Shown in pieces: positions 1 to 6,680 of a stretch of DNA of 20,780 nt. Where the stretch lies: the IMG/VR virus record IMGVR_UViG_3300021964_006579, positions 1 through 20,780 of that record. One strand, 5' to 3'. Both the position numbers and the translations under genes were made by a program. How positions within the stretch are numbered: the first letter of the stretch is position 1; every line of letters begins with the position of its first letter. The notes below the pieces were generated by a model. It was not told where the DNA came from and searched no databases. It saw nothing but the letters and a program-made list of their open reading frames with translations. Source of the DNA: a virus.

Positions 1-350
1 ATATTGAATTGTGAAAAGGGTATGGGCTAGAGATAGTCAGGGTTGCACCTTCCCCAGCAAGGAAGTGTTACAAGAGGTTCAATAGGTTGCGCAGTTATCA
101 AACATGCGACCTCGTATCTAGGCCAGCAAGTAACCAAACTTGCGTGACGGTTATGAAAATAACTTTACCCTGATAGGCTCACAGCCTTTGCCGCTAGATA
201 AAAGTTGATAATCAAATCCAAGCTCTGCTGGGGAGTAACTTGGTGGGTGAAACTAGAATATACATTAACTAATTATCTGGATACTAATTAAAACTTTACT
301 ATGAGGGTGGCTATTTCACCCTAATAACCCGTGGTTTATAGAAGGAGAAT
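1..350 (+). ncRNA. Candidate large structured RNA or structured 5' leader (class not recognised)
   Basis: No reading frame of useful length exists here, in a genome otherwise almost free of gaps. The + strand can form these local hairpins: 46-53 with 61-67 (one bulged C), 84-93 with 105-112, 126-130 with 139-143, 150-154 with 159-163 capped by GAAA, 175-179 with 183-187, and 304-309 with 317-322. Possible long-range helices are 50-59 with 226-235 (9 Watson-Crick pairs plus one wobble), 95-101 with 205-211, 115-121 with 194-200, 37-43 with 167-173, and 245-252 with 314-321. Two of these pair a hairpin loop with a distant strand, which implies pseudoknots. Large phage-associated RNA classes such as GOLLD, ROOL or T-large are possible, but I cannot assign one. 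The 5' end may lie outside the window. It could instead be a leader controlling the gene at 354. Helices of 7-8 bp can arise by chance, so the case rests on their combination and the lack of coding. Confidence 0.55.
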
Positions 351-353
351 GAT

Positions 354-602
354 ATGGATAAGATTGTTTTAAATACTGTTTTAGAAATGGCTGAGACTCA
401 TCTTACAAATGTTCAGCAAGAGATAGCTAAATTAGAGGCCAGTAAGGTCAAGATTGATGAGCAGATAAGCGCATATAAAAAATACTTGACAGATAGTGTA
501 GAAGCAATTAGGATAGTGAGAAAAGAAATGCAAGACGAACCAGTAAATACTCCAACTCCAAGCAGTAATATTGTTCAAGGTCACATTCAGGGGTTAGGAT
601 GA
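354..602 (+). CDS. Small coiled-coil protein, function unknown
   Basis: This 82-residue protein is not recognised. Residues about 10-60 are almost entirely helical with spaced Leu, Ile and Val between charged residues (the VQQEIAKLEASKVKIDEQI stretch), which fits a coiled coil. The last 20 residues are rich in Pro, Thr and Ser and probably disordered. The start is supported by an AGAAGGAG ribosome site about 6 bases upstream of ATG. It is the first gene after the structured region at 1-350, so any cis-acting control in that RNA would act on this gene first. The stop overlaps the next start (ATGA), which indicates translational coupling. A small virion, chaperone or adaptor protein are all possible. 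Confidence 0.7.
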   Translation: MDKIVLNTVLEMAETHLTNVQQEIAKLEASKVKIDEQISAYKKYLTDSVEAIRIVRKEMQDEPVNTPTPSSNIVQGHIQGLG

Positions 603-1075
603 TTACAGATAGTTATATTGCACATTTTATTGCCATGTTTATTGTTTTTGTTATTGCTTGTTCTTTTTCGGTTGGGTGGGCAAAAGCAGATGGAACTAAA
701 CCACTCTCTGATAAATTTGAATTGGGTTACATTGAAGATTCGCCAATTCAATACGTCACCGTTCAAGAACCTTACGATGAACTAAAAGAGCTAGAAAGGG
801 CTGTCAAACTTGCTAAACTTAAAAAGCAATTAAAAGAATTACACGAGCCTACTCCAACAAAAGCGCCTGTAAAACAAGCAAAAGCGCCCGCAAAACAGGT
901 GGTACAAAAAGAAGATAAAGATAATCTACTTTTTACTGACTGTAAAGACGCTTTAGTTGGATTAGGAGTACCAGCCAGAAAAGCAAAAGCAGATGTTCAA
1001 AACTTGTTTGACCAAAACCCCAACATTAAAACTGTTCAACAATTTATTACGGAGTACGGTAAAAGATGCGCCTAA
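599..1075 (+). CDS. Secreted or membrane-anchored protein with RuvA C-terminal-like helical domain
   Basis: This 158-residue protein begins with a hydrophobic segment at residues 8-28, which would act as a signal peptide or membrane anchor. V-I-A-C at 18-21 weakly resembles a lipobox. Residues 58-82 are a charged helix, and 83-104 a Lys/Pro/Ala-rich linker with a repeated KAP pattern. Residues about 115-152 (C115, the ALVGLGVPARKAK motif, then FDQNPNIKTVQQFI) resemble the three-helix C-terminal domain of RuvA, where the family pattern is AL..LG....EA..A. That fold usually mediates protein contacts, and its presence on an exported protein is odd. The start overlaps the previous stop as ATGA with AGGGG upstream, and the end overlaps the glycosyltransferase start. 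A virion or envelope-contact role is inferred, not shown. Confidence 0.6.
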   Translation: MITDSYIAHFIAMFIVFVIACSFSVGWAKADGTKPLSDKFELGYIEDSPIQYVTVQEPYDELKELERAVKLAKLKKQLKELHEPTPTKAPVKQAKAPAKQVVQKEDKDNLLFTDCKDALVGLGVPARKAKADVQNLFDQNPNIKTVQQFITEYGKRCA

Positions 1076-2115
1076 ACCTTCAAGCACCAATTAACCAACT
1101 TGGCTACGGAGTAGCTGGAATAAACATCCTCAAGGCACTACAAGCGCAGAATGTAGAGGTTTCATTCTTCCCTATTGGTCAACCTCAAGTCACCAACCAA
1201 GCAGACGCAGATGCCGTCAGGAAGGGTATGCAGACTGCTCAGATGTTTGACCCGCAAGCGCCTTGCGTTAAAATCTGGCATCAGAACCAGATGGCAGAAA
1301 GGATTGGGTCAGGTAAATTTATTGGCTTTCCTGTCTTTGAGTTGGACACGTTTAGCGACTTGGAGAAGCACCATCTAAATTCTTGTGACGAATGGATGGT
1401 ATGCTCTAATTGGGCTAAAGATATTATTCAATCGTCAGTAAGTTTTAAACCAACGCATGTTATACCGCTTGGTGTAGACGCAGAACTGTTCCCGCCAGCG
1501 CCAGTAAGACAAGACGACAAAACGATCTTCTTTAATTGCGGGAAATGGGAAATCCGAAAAGGACATGATGTTCTGATACAAGCGTTTAGAAAGGTCGCAG
1601 AAGAATACGACAACGTAGAACTTTGGATGATGTGCAGTAATCCGTTTAATTCTCAAGAAGAAAATAACCGCTGGCATCAATTATACAATCACCCCAAAGT
1701 CAAACTAATTCCTAGAGCTGAGACGCAGGCAGAAGTGTATAATATAATGTCACAAGTAGATTGCGGTGTATTCCCTTCTCGCGGAGAAGGCTGGAATCTT
1801 GAATTACTAGAGATGATGGCGGCGGGAAAGCATGTAATAACAACGAGTTATTCTGCTCACACTGAATTTTGCTCTCAAGAAAACGCTACGCTCATACCGA
1901 TAAAAGACGTAGAGTCAGCATTTGACGGCAAGTGGTTCTTTGGTCAGGGTAATTGGGCAAAAATTGATGATGAAGAAGTTAATTTACTAACTCAAGAAAT
2001 GAATCTATTTGCAGAAACCTACAAGGGTCAGCAAAATACACACGGAATAGAAACCGCCAAAAAATTCTCTTGGCAAAATACAGCAAGAGAGATGATTAAA
2101 TGCTTACAAAACTAA
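1066..2115 (+). CDS. GT-B fold glycosyltransferase, family 4-like (group 1)
   Basis: This predicted cytoplasmic enzyme would transfer a sugar from a nucleotide-sugar donor. At 349 residues its length is normal for a single-domain GT-B enzyme. The N-terminal half carries the glycine-containing opening (NQLGYGVAGIN, 10-20) typical of the acceptor domain. The C-terminal donor domain shows the family pattern G-K-W-E-I-R-K-G (159-166) followed by an acidic-aromatic helix. It also shows the E-x7-E motif at E241 and E249 within RGEGWNLELLE, where the second Glu normally contacts the donor sugar. The start overlaps the previous gene by 10 bases, with GGAG 11 bases upstream. The substrate cannot be told: host surface glycan, a virion protein or modified DNA bases are all known targets of phage glycosyltransferases. 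No base-modification gene is visible in this window. Confidence 0.85.
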   Translation: MRLNLQAPINQLGYGVAGINILKALQAQNVEVSFFPIGQPQVTNQADADAVRKGMQTAQMFDPQAPCVKIWHQNQMAERIGSGKFIGFPVFELDTFSDLEKHHLNSCDEWMVCSNWAKDIIQSSVSFKPTHVIPLGVDAELFPPAPVRQDDKTIFFNCGKWEIRKGHDVLIQAFRKVAEEYDNVELWMMCSNPFNSQEENNRWHQLYNHPKVKLIPRAETQAEVYNIMSQVDCGVFPSRGEGWNLELLEMMAAGKHVITTSYSAHTEFCSQENATLIPIKDVESAFDGKWFFGQGNWAKIDDEEVNLLTQEMNLFAETYKGQQNTHGIETAKKFSWQNTAREMIKCLQN

Positions 2116-2465
2116 AAAATCTTCTAAAAAAAGACAAAGACCTTAAAAAAGAAGATGACAATTTAGGTTGTATATCCTATAACCTATTGCCAGACGGTCA
2201 AATAGAGGTTAATATAAACCTTAAAAATTTAGACGACGATTCAATAGAAAAGTTCGCCAAGATGTTCGCTAGAGTAACCACTACTAGCTTGTCTGCCTAC
2301 ACCATAGAATTAACCAAACAATTATTCATGCGAGTAGATGAAGAAAAATACGTTGAGATGATACTTCTTGCGGCCAAAGAGTGTGAAATAATCACTGAGG
2401 AAAACAAGGATACATCCATTGTAGACGATGAATACATAAAACCTTCGGAGATGTTTAATGAGTAG
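2100..2465 (+). CDS. Acidic hypothetical protein
   Basis: This 121-residue protein is not recognised. It starts with a Lys-rich stretch (residues 4-17), followed by a compact segment with alternating hydrophobic residues (GQIEVNINLKNLDDDSIEKFAKMF within about 32-56). Two predicted helices and an acidic tail follow. Members of phage tail or neck gene clusters often look like this, but nothing here proves such a role. It overlaps the end of the glycosyltransferase gene by 16 bases and is followed by a gene whose ATG lies inside its own last codons, so the three are probably translated from one message. The GAGAG upstream of the start is only a modest ribosome site. Confidence 0.6.
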   Translation: MLTKLKNLLKKDKDLKKEDDNLGCISYNLLPDGQIEVNINLKNLDDDSIEKFAKMFARVTTTSLSAYTIELTKQLFMRVDEEKYVEMILLAAKECEIITEENKDTSIVDDEYIKPSEMFNE

Positions 2466-2871
2466 AAAAATTGGGTGGCAGAAATATGAGGATGTTATTC
2501 AAAGCGAGATGTACAGCCCCTTAGCCAATATGCTATTTGATGAAATAGCTACTGATGTTGAGCCAGAGGGATACGAAGAAGAAATGGAAAACCAAGAAAC
2601 TTTGTTCGTACCAAAAAATTTCTACGAAACAATCTCCTTGATGACCAGATTTGATTGCTGGATTGGTCATACTAACTTTAACATCACAACTTCTATAAAA
2701 AATAAGTTAAACGAGGTTGATGGTATTGAAGTATTGAATGTAACCAGTCGATACAGATTTTTTATTGGAATTGGAAAAATGTTTAAATTTTCCGATGTGA
2801 GAAAAAATATTGAAAATACTATTACTTCAGAGGGAGAAACACTTGGAAATGAAATTGAAGAAAGTTCTTGA
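2458..2871 (+). CDS. Hypothetical protein preceding the sigma factor
   Basis: This 137-residue protein is not recognised. The N-terminal 50 residues are acidic (EPEGYEEEMENQE near 35-47) and probably flexible. Residues about 52-122 look like a small alpha/beta domain: a helix, strands containing DCWIGHTNFNIT and RYRFFIGIG, then a closing helix. The order helix-strand-helix-strand-strand-helix would suit a ferredoxin-like fold, which is an inference from pattern only. The start is backed by CGGAG 7 bases upstream and overlaps the preceding stop. The stop lies inside or next to the start of the sigma-like gene, so the two are likely co-translated. A sigma cofactor is conceivable from position alone, without sequence support. 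Confidence 0.6.
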   Translation: MSRKIGWQKYEDVIQSEMYSPLANMLFDEIATDVEPEGYEEEMENQETLFVPKNFYETISLMTRFDCWIGHTNFNITTSIKNKLNEVDGIEVLNVTSRYRFFIGIGKMFKFSDVRKNIENTITSEGETLGNEIEESS

Positions 2872-3334
2872 GGATAGAGAAACTATGAATATTGCTAACT
2901 ATGCTGCCAGCGGGTATAGTAGTGCATTAACCAAAGATGAGCTTGAAAACTGTGTTTATAATGCTGTATGGAACGCTCTTGATAAATTTGACGAATCAAA
3001 AGGAACTAAATTCTCTACCTTTTTACACAGAGGGGTAAGGTTACAGTGTCAAAAACGACTAAACTTCAACAGAAGATATAAAACTTCACAATATTATGAA
3101 GATTCTATCTCTAGCAAGTATAATGTTGGTTTTAAAAACCAATCTTATTCACAGGATTTAAAGTTTGAATTAAAAGATGAGATTGAAAACTGTGAAGATC
3201 CAGACATTATTTTTGATAGATTCTACAGGAATATGACTCTTACGGAAATTGCTAAGAAAAAAAATACATCCTACGAAACTATCAGAAATAAGATCAAGAA
3301 AAATCTCCAGATTATAAAAAACAGAATCAGTTAA
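2849..3334 (+). CDS. Sigma-70 family factor, phage type (regions 2 and 4)
   Basis: It would bind host RNA polymerase core and redirect it to phage promoters. In the 161-residue product, residues about 33-72 match region 2: the ENCVYNAVWNALDKFDESKG segment followed by FSTFLHRGVRL resembles the core-binding and -10 recognition helices (the A...F....G..F.TYL pattern). Residues about 113-160 match region 4, a helix-turn-helix with the MTLTEIAKKKNTSYETIRNKI segment. Region 1 and most of region 3 are absent, as in small phage and group 4 factors; T4 gp55 is a functional parallel. I chose ATG 2849 (AGGGAG 12 bases upstream). ATG 2885 (149 residues, AGGA upstream) is nearly as good, and a TTG at 2810 is less likely. 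It lies just before an isolated gene that may be one of its targets. Confidence 0.8.
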   Translation: MKLKKVLEDRETMNIANYAASGYSSALTKDELENCVYNAVWNALDKFDESKGTKFSTFLHRGVRLQCQKRLNFNRRYKTSQYYEDSISSKYNVGFKNQSYSQDLKFELKDEIENCEDPDIIFDRFYRNMTLTEIAKKKNTSYETIRNKIKKNLQIIKNRIS

Positions 3335-3414
3335 GTGTATATTATATTAGGAAGATTAGGATCTTAAAGGAAACAGTAGGATAAAATATTTATATCTTAT
3401 TTAGAGAGGGTATT

Positions 3415-4068
3415 ATGGCTCTAAGAAATACTACTGGTGGCAGTTACTCTGCTGCTGCCGTAAGAAATGATGCGGGAACTGTTGTCAAAGGTGGAACTCC
3501 AGCTAGTGACAGCCCAATTCAAAATGTAAAAAGCCTAGCAGACCTAGCTGATGACTTTGGAACCAGCTTTGGTTCTAAAGTTGTCGCAAACGATGGAACG
3601 GGTGGCGTTACCACAGATAGGGCTGGTGTAGCTAAAGCAGTTAGCGGTGGAACTCTAGCTCATCAAGCTAGTGCTACTCAGTGGGTTGTTCGTGGCGGAA
3701 ATGTTACGACCACTCTTGCGGGTGTTGCAAATGACATTCTTGTTAGCCCAGCCAGAGATACTGGCGATTTGAATGATTTTGCAACTGAAGTTACTAGAAC
3801 CAAGATTAGCGATAGACTTGTTGGATCAAAAGCTGACGAGTCGTTCAATATCTACGCAAGACCTAGCAGCAATATTGTTCCGGGTCGCACTAAGGGTAGC
3901 AATGCTGGAAACGCATCTACTATGGTTAACCCAGCAGACGGAACGGATGCGGTCGCAAGCGAAATTGCGCCAAGTCAAGCAGTTCCAGGCGAACTTACTT
4001 ACTTCTTCGGTGAACTAGCCGTTGCTACAACCGACGAATACAAAGCTAAGAACGTAGCTGAGTCTTGA
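3415..4068 (+). CDS. Ala/Gly/Ser/Thr-rich protein, probable abundant virion component
   Basis: This 217-residue protein matches no family I recognise. It has no cysteine, no membrane segment and no signal peptide. It is rich in Ala, Gly, Ser, Thr, Val and Asp, a make-up common in phage capsid decoration, tail tube or fibre proteins. The gene stands alone: about 80 AT-rich bases separate it from the sigma gene, and a strong intrinsic terminator follows at 4096-4120. GAGAGGG before the ATG is a good ribosome site. A single-gene transcription unit with its own terminator is typical for very highly expressed structural proteins. The virion role is inferred from composition and context. Confidence 0.6.
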   Translation: MALRNTTGGSYSAAAVRNDAGTVVKGGTPASDSPIQNVKSLADLADDFGTSFGSKVVANDGTGGVTTDRAGVAKAVSGGTLAHQASATQWVVRGGNVTTTLAGVANDILVSPARDTGDLNDFATEVTRTKISDRLVGSKADESFNIYARPSSNIVPGRTKGSNAGNASTMVNPADGTDAVASEIAPSQAVPGELTYFFGELAVATTDEYKAKNVAES

Positions 4069-4095
4069 ATCTAATAATTCTTAGTTAATCGTATC

Positions 4096-4120
4096 CCCTC
4101 CCTTCGGGGAGGGTTCTTTT
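4096..4120 (+). terminator. Rho-independent terminator with UUCG tetraloop
   Basis: A perfect 7-bp stem CCCTCCC (4096-4102) and GGGAGGG (4107-4113) closes the extra-stable TTCG loop (4103-4106) and is followed by TTCTTTT. It sits 28 bases after the stop of the 3415-4068 gene and is the only strong intrinsic terminator noticed in the window. It separates the putative structural gene from the membrane cassette that begins at 4135. Confidence 0.92.
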
Positions 4121-4134
4121 ACTTGGGAGTAAAC

Positions 4135-4746
4135 ATGATTCAAGAAACAGAACTTATCAAGGAAGCAATAGAGAAAGGTACTGCGGAGGTTTCATCTTGG
4201 GATGCTTTTATAGGTTATTTAGATAAAATTGGAATTGTTTTAGGTATAATATCTGTAGCTGCCCCGATTGGCTACCAATACATTATCAAGCCAATTATTA
4301 GGTTTTATAAAAATAACGAATATTTAATACAAACAGTAAACCAAATTAAAAAAGAGGTTACACCAAACGGCGGATCATCTATCAAAGATATTATAAATAG
4401 AATTGATAGAAGGCAAGTAATGATCGACAAACGATCAAAAGCTATTTTCTACAATGTCGATGATGCCATTTTAGAAGTAGACGAAGATGGAAATATATTA
4501 TGGGCAAATCAAAAGTTCCATGATACGATTGGTTCAAAAAATATCTCAGGATTAGACTGGGTTTCGCACATAGACGAATCTCAGAGAGGATACTTTTTAA
4601 GGGAACTAGAGTCTTGTTCGGAAAAACTTAGAGAGTTAAGATTTGAAACCACTTCTATGGAAGGTAAAAAGATTACATTTTTGGGTTTCCCTTATAGGGA
4701 TGGTGATAAGAACTACGGGTTTTTAATTTATATTAAAGGAGAATAA
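4135..4746 (+). CDS. Membrane-anchored PAS-domain protein
   Basis: The 203-residue product has a hydrophobic segment at about 31-51 (KIGIVLGIISVAAPIGY), a charged helical linker at 60-100 and a PAS-type domain at about 100-201. The PAS match is the pattern KAIFYNVDDAILEVDEDGNI, then WANQKFHDTIG, then a hydrophobic C-terminal strand pair (KKITFLGFPYRD and NYGFLIYI). PAS domains bind small ligands or cofactors, or dimerise. No output domain such as a kinase or cyclase follows, so any signal would pass to a partner protein. The start was set at ATG 4135 because GGGAG lies 5 bases upstream; a TTG at 4123 is in frame but overlaps that site. It opens a run of membrane-associated genes. What it senses cannot be deduced. 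Confidence 0.7.
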   Translation: MIQETELIKEAIEKGTAEVSSWDAFIGYLDKIGIVLGIISVAAPIGYQYIIKPIIRFYKNNEYLIQTVNQIKKEVTPNGGSSIKDIINRIDRRQVMIDKRSKAIFYNVDDAILEVDEDGNILWANQKFHDTIGSKNISGLDWVSHIDESQRGYFLRELESCSEKLRELRFETTSMEGKKITFLGFPYRDGDKNYGFLIYIKGE

Positions 4747-4747
4747 G

Positions 4748-4984
4748 ATGGGTTCTAAAAGTTTTGCTTTAGATGTGGGTGATGTCGCGGTTCTATTCAA
4801 GAACGCGCTACTTGTCGCTGTGGCGGCATTTCTAACAACTGTCGTTAATAGTATCGGCAGTCTTGATCTCGGTGTATACACGCCGCTAGTCGTTCCTATG
4901 GTCACTGTCATTCTTGATACAATTATCAAGTGGACAAAAGACAATACAAATAAAGTTCCAGAACCGGCTCCAGACGGAGAATAG
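4748..4984 (+). CDS. Small holin-like membrane protein
   Basis: The 78-residue protein has one clear hydrophobic stretch at about 16-36 (FKNALLVAVAAFLTTVVNSI) and a second at about 40-60 (GVYTPLVVPMVTVILDTII), then a charged C-terminal tail (KWTKDNTNKVPEP). Size, two membrane spans and a short charged tail are typical of holins, but also of other small phage membrane proteins. It starts one base after the PAS gene stop with AGGAG upstream, so it is co-expressed with that gene. Both termini would face the same side in a two-span model. No linked endolysin of a recognised type is present, so the holin name is tentative. Confidence 0.5.
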   Translation: MGSKSFALDVGDVAVLFKNALLVAVAAFLTTVVNSIGSLDLGVYTPLVVPMVTVILDTIIKWTKDNTNKVPEPAPDGE

Positions 4985-4992
4985 GTGACGAA

Positions 4993-5370
4993 ATGGATGT
5001 AATTGTAGGACTATTAATGCTAGTCTACTGTATCGGTGGACTAGCATACGGGAACTTCTACGGATTTGACCAAAGGTTAATGCTACAAATTGGTGTTGCC
5101 GGTGTCGGATCTGTACTAATCTTTGCTGAAAATATATTTTCTTGGTTGAAAAACCTGAAATTGCCTAAAATTAAATTGCCTAAAAAAGAAAAAGAAGATA
5201 TGAACGATCTACCTATTGATGATAAGTCTGTCACAGACTTTAAATGCCTGCACTATCTTAGACACAGAGCAGAAGAAATCGAATCTAAAGAAATGTTAGA
5301 TATTGTCATCCAACTAAATACTCTACTATTTAATGGGTGCTGTAAACAAACGGGGAAAAACAGTGAATAA
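4993..5370 (+). CDS. Two-transmembrane protein with cytoplasmic tail
   Basis: This 125-residue protein is not recognised. Hydrophobic segments span about 2-20 and 31-51. A short repeat of Lys-Leu-Pro units follows (KLPKIKLPKKEKE, 56-68), then an acidic region and a helical domain (FKCLHYLRHRAEEIESKEML onward). Two Cys lie next to each other near the C terminus. The positively charged stretch after the second span suggests the tail is cytoplasmic. It begins 8 bases after the holin-like gene and its last codons overlap the start of the lipoprotein gene. A second holin, an antiholin or a membrane scaffold are possible; none is established. Confidence 0.6.
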   Translation: MDVIVGLLMLVYCIGGLAYGNFYGFDQRLMLQIGVAGVGSVLIFAENIFSWLKNLKLPKIKLPKKEKEDMNDLPIDDKSVTDFKCLHYLRHRAEEIESKEMLDIVIQLNTLLFNGCCKQTGKNSE

Positions 5371-5788
5371 ACTTTTACTATCTTTATGTATTTTTCTTAC
5401 AGGGTGTACTATCAACATCCACAGAAAACCAACGGAAGAATTTCTTCCGGTTGGAAACACACCAGAACTAATTAAGGTTGAGCAAACCTTTAGTTCTATT
5501 AGTAGTCAAGAAGATAAACTTACTATTCATAAACTATTTTCTGGCGCTGCCGAGTATCTGTCTAATTGTGAAGAGTTAGATAGTACAGGTCAGTTTGATC
5601 CAATTCTGGGTAAAGTCCAGTCAAGTTATGGTTGGAATAGAGAAAAATACCCTGCGCTCACAGATGCGGTTTCAGATTACTTGGTATCAGTTGGGTATCA
5701 AGAACCAAAGAAACTATCATCTAAATCAGAAAGAGATCAATTTGCTAGTATTTTTAGAGACTTAGCAGAGGCAACTAAATATGAGTAG
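5363..5788 (+). CDS. Putative lipoprotein (signal peptidase II type)
   Basis: The chosen start is GTG 5363, 7 bases after GGGG; it gives a 141-residue protein beginning with a classic lipoprotein signal. That signal has a Lys, a hydrophobic core LLLSLCIFL and the lipobox L-T-G-C with Cys15 as the lipidated residue. An in-frame ATG at 5333 would add ten residues but lacks a ribosome site. The mature part is hydrophilic and mainly helical, and it is not Pro-rich as Rz1 spanins are. The gene overlaps the preceding one by 8 bases and the following peptidase gene by 8 bases. A spanin-like or envelope-anchored role is suggested by position after a holin-like gene, but the sequence does not show spanin features. 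Confidence 0.65.
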   Translation: MNKLLLSLCIFLTGCTINIHRKPTEEFLPVGNTPELIKVEQTFSSISSQEDKLTIHKLFSGAAEYLSNCEELDSTGQFDPILGKVQSSYGWNREKYPALTDAVSDYLVSVGYQEPKKLSSKSERDQFASIFRDLAEATKYE

Positions 5789-6680
5789 TGATCTAGGCGG
5801 TTGGATTGACGATCCCGAAAAAGTAGAAGAAGTCATGACCGCACTACCGTTCCCTGTCTTTTCTGATGTATGGCAATCGACAAAGGGTTCTGGTAAAGGT
5901 AAAAAAGTGTTATTATATGAATACATAAAAAAAGCATCCGGCGGTAGTTTTCCAGCAAGAAAGCAGACAGTTGGCGATTGCGTTTCACAAGGCGCTGCTT
6001 ATGCCGTAGATGCTGTAAAGGCAGTAGACATTGTTATCAATGGCGACTTTGAAGAATGGGTTGCCGAAACTGCTACAGAAGATATTTATGCTGGCAGTCG
6101 CGTCCAAATTGGAAATGGTAGACTTTCTGGTGATGGTTCCATTGGTGCTTGGGCGGCAAAATACGTAAACGAATACGGCGCTTTGCCAAGGGGTAAATAT
6201 GGAAATGTAGACCTCACAACATACAATGGTAAAAAAGCAAGAGACTGGGGTAAGAGGGGTAAAGGCGTACCTAAGACCCTTATACCTGTCGCCAAAGAAC
6301 ATCCAATCTTAACGGTATCAAGAGTAGATTCTTACGAACAAGTTAGAGACTTGATCGCTAATGGATATGCTGTTACTATTGCTAGTAATCAAGGATTTGA
6401 TTCTCGTAGAGACAAAGAAGGTTTTGCTAAACCGAAGGGCAACTGGGCGCACCAGATGTCAATACTCGCAGTTGACGATGAATACAAAAGACCCGGTGTT
6501 TTAGTTCAAAATTCGTGGGGTCGATGGAACGGTGGCCCAAAACGACACAACCAACCAGACGGTTCGTTCTGGGTTGACGCTGACGAAATTGAGAAAAGAA
6601 TATTGAAAAAGGGTGACTCTTGGGCGTTCAGTGGTTACGAAGGTTTTAAACCTAGAACCCTTAACACAAGGATCATCTAA
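5781..6680 (+). CDS. Papain-like (C1A) cysteine peptidase
   Basis: This predicted endopeptidase has 299 residues and no signal peptide. The C1A active-site set is visible in order. Gln62 and Cys67 lie in KQTVGDCVSQGAA, matching the oxyanion Gln and nucleophile. His224 lies in NWAHQMSILAVDD. Asn244 lies in VQNSWGRWNG, where N-S-W-G is the hallmark around the papain Asn. There is no inhibitory propeptide of the usual size; only about 60 residues precede the catalytic block. The order Cys-His-Asn argues against NlpC/P60 peptidases (Cys-His-polar, different context). It sits in the membrane cassette and overlaps both neighbours (ATGAGTAG and TAATG). Possible roles are virion protein maturation, cleavage of host proteins, or cutting of peptide cross-links during lysis. 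Confidence 0.8.
   Translation: MSSDLGGWIDDPEKVEEVMTALPFPVFSDVWQSTKGSGKGKKVLLYEYIKKASGGSFPARKQTVGDCVSQGAAYAVDAVKAVDIVINGDFEEWVAETATEDIYAGSRVQIGNGRLSGDGSIGAWAAKYVNEYGALPRGKYGNVDLTTYNGKKARDWGKRGKGVPKTLIPVAKEHPILTVSRVDSYEQVRDLIANGYAVTIASNQGFDSRRDKEGFAKPKGNWAHQMSILAVDDEYKRPGVLVQNSWGRWNGGPKRHNQPDGSFWVDADEIEKRILKKGDSWAFSGYEGFKPRTLNTRII

Noticed and set aside
25-45. Group I intron core (AGAGATAGTC resembles the conserved S element)
   Set aside because: The matching R element and a split gene on both sides were not found; what follows is 300 bases with no exon.
60-240. tRNA, tmRNA or RNase P RNA (GGTTCAAT near 77-84 looks like a T-loop)
   Set aside because: No acceptor stem, anticodon arm or CCA layout fits, and the conserved core motifs of tmRNA and RNase P RNA are absent.
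3387-3394. T4-type late promoter TATAAATA (minus strand), also 4392-4399 and 14537-14544 on plus
   Set aside because: The first faces the wrong way for all genes, and the other two lie inside genes. About two such matches per strand are expected by chance in DNA this AT-rich.
5781-6680. NlpC/P60 or CHAP-type endolysin
   Set aside because: The order Cys-His-Asn with NSWG and an upstream Gln matches the papain family better.
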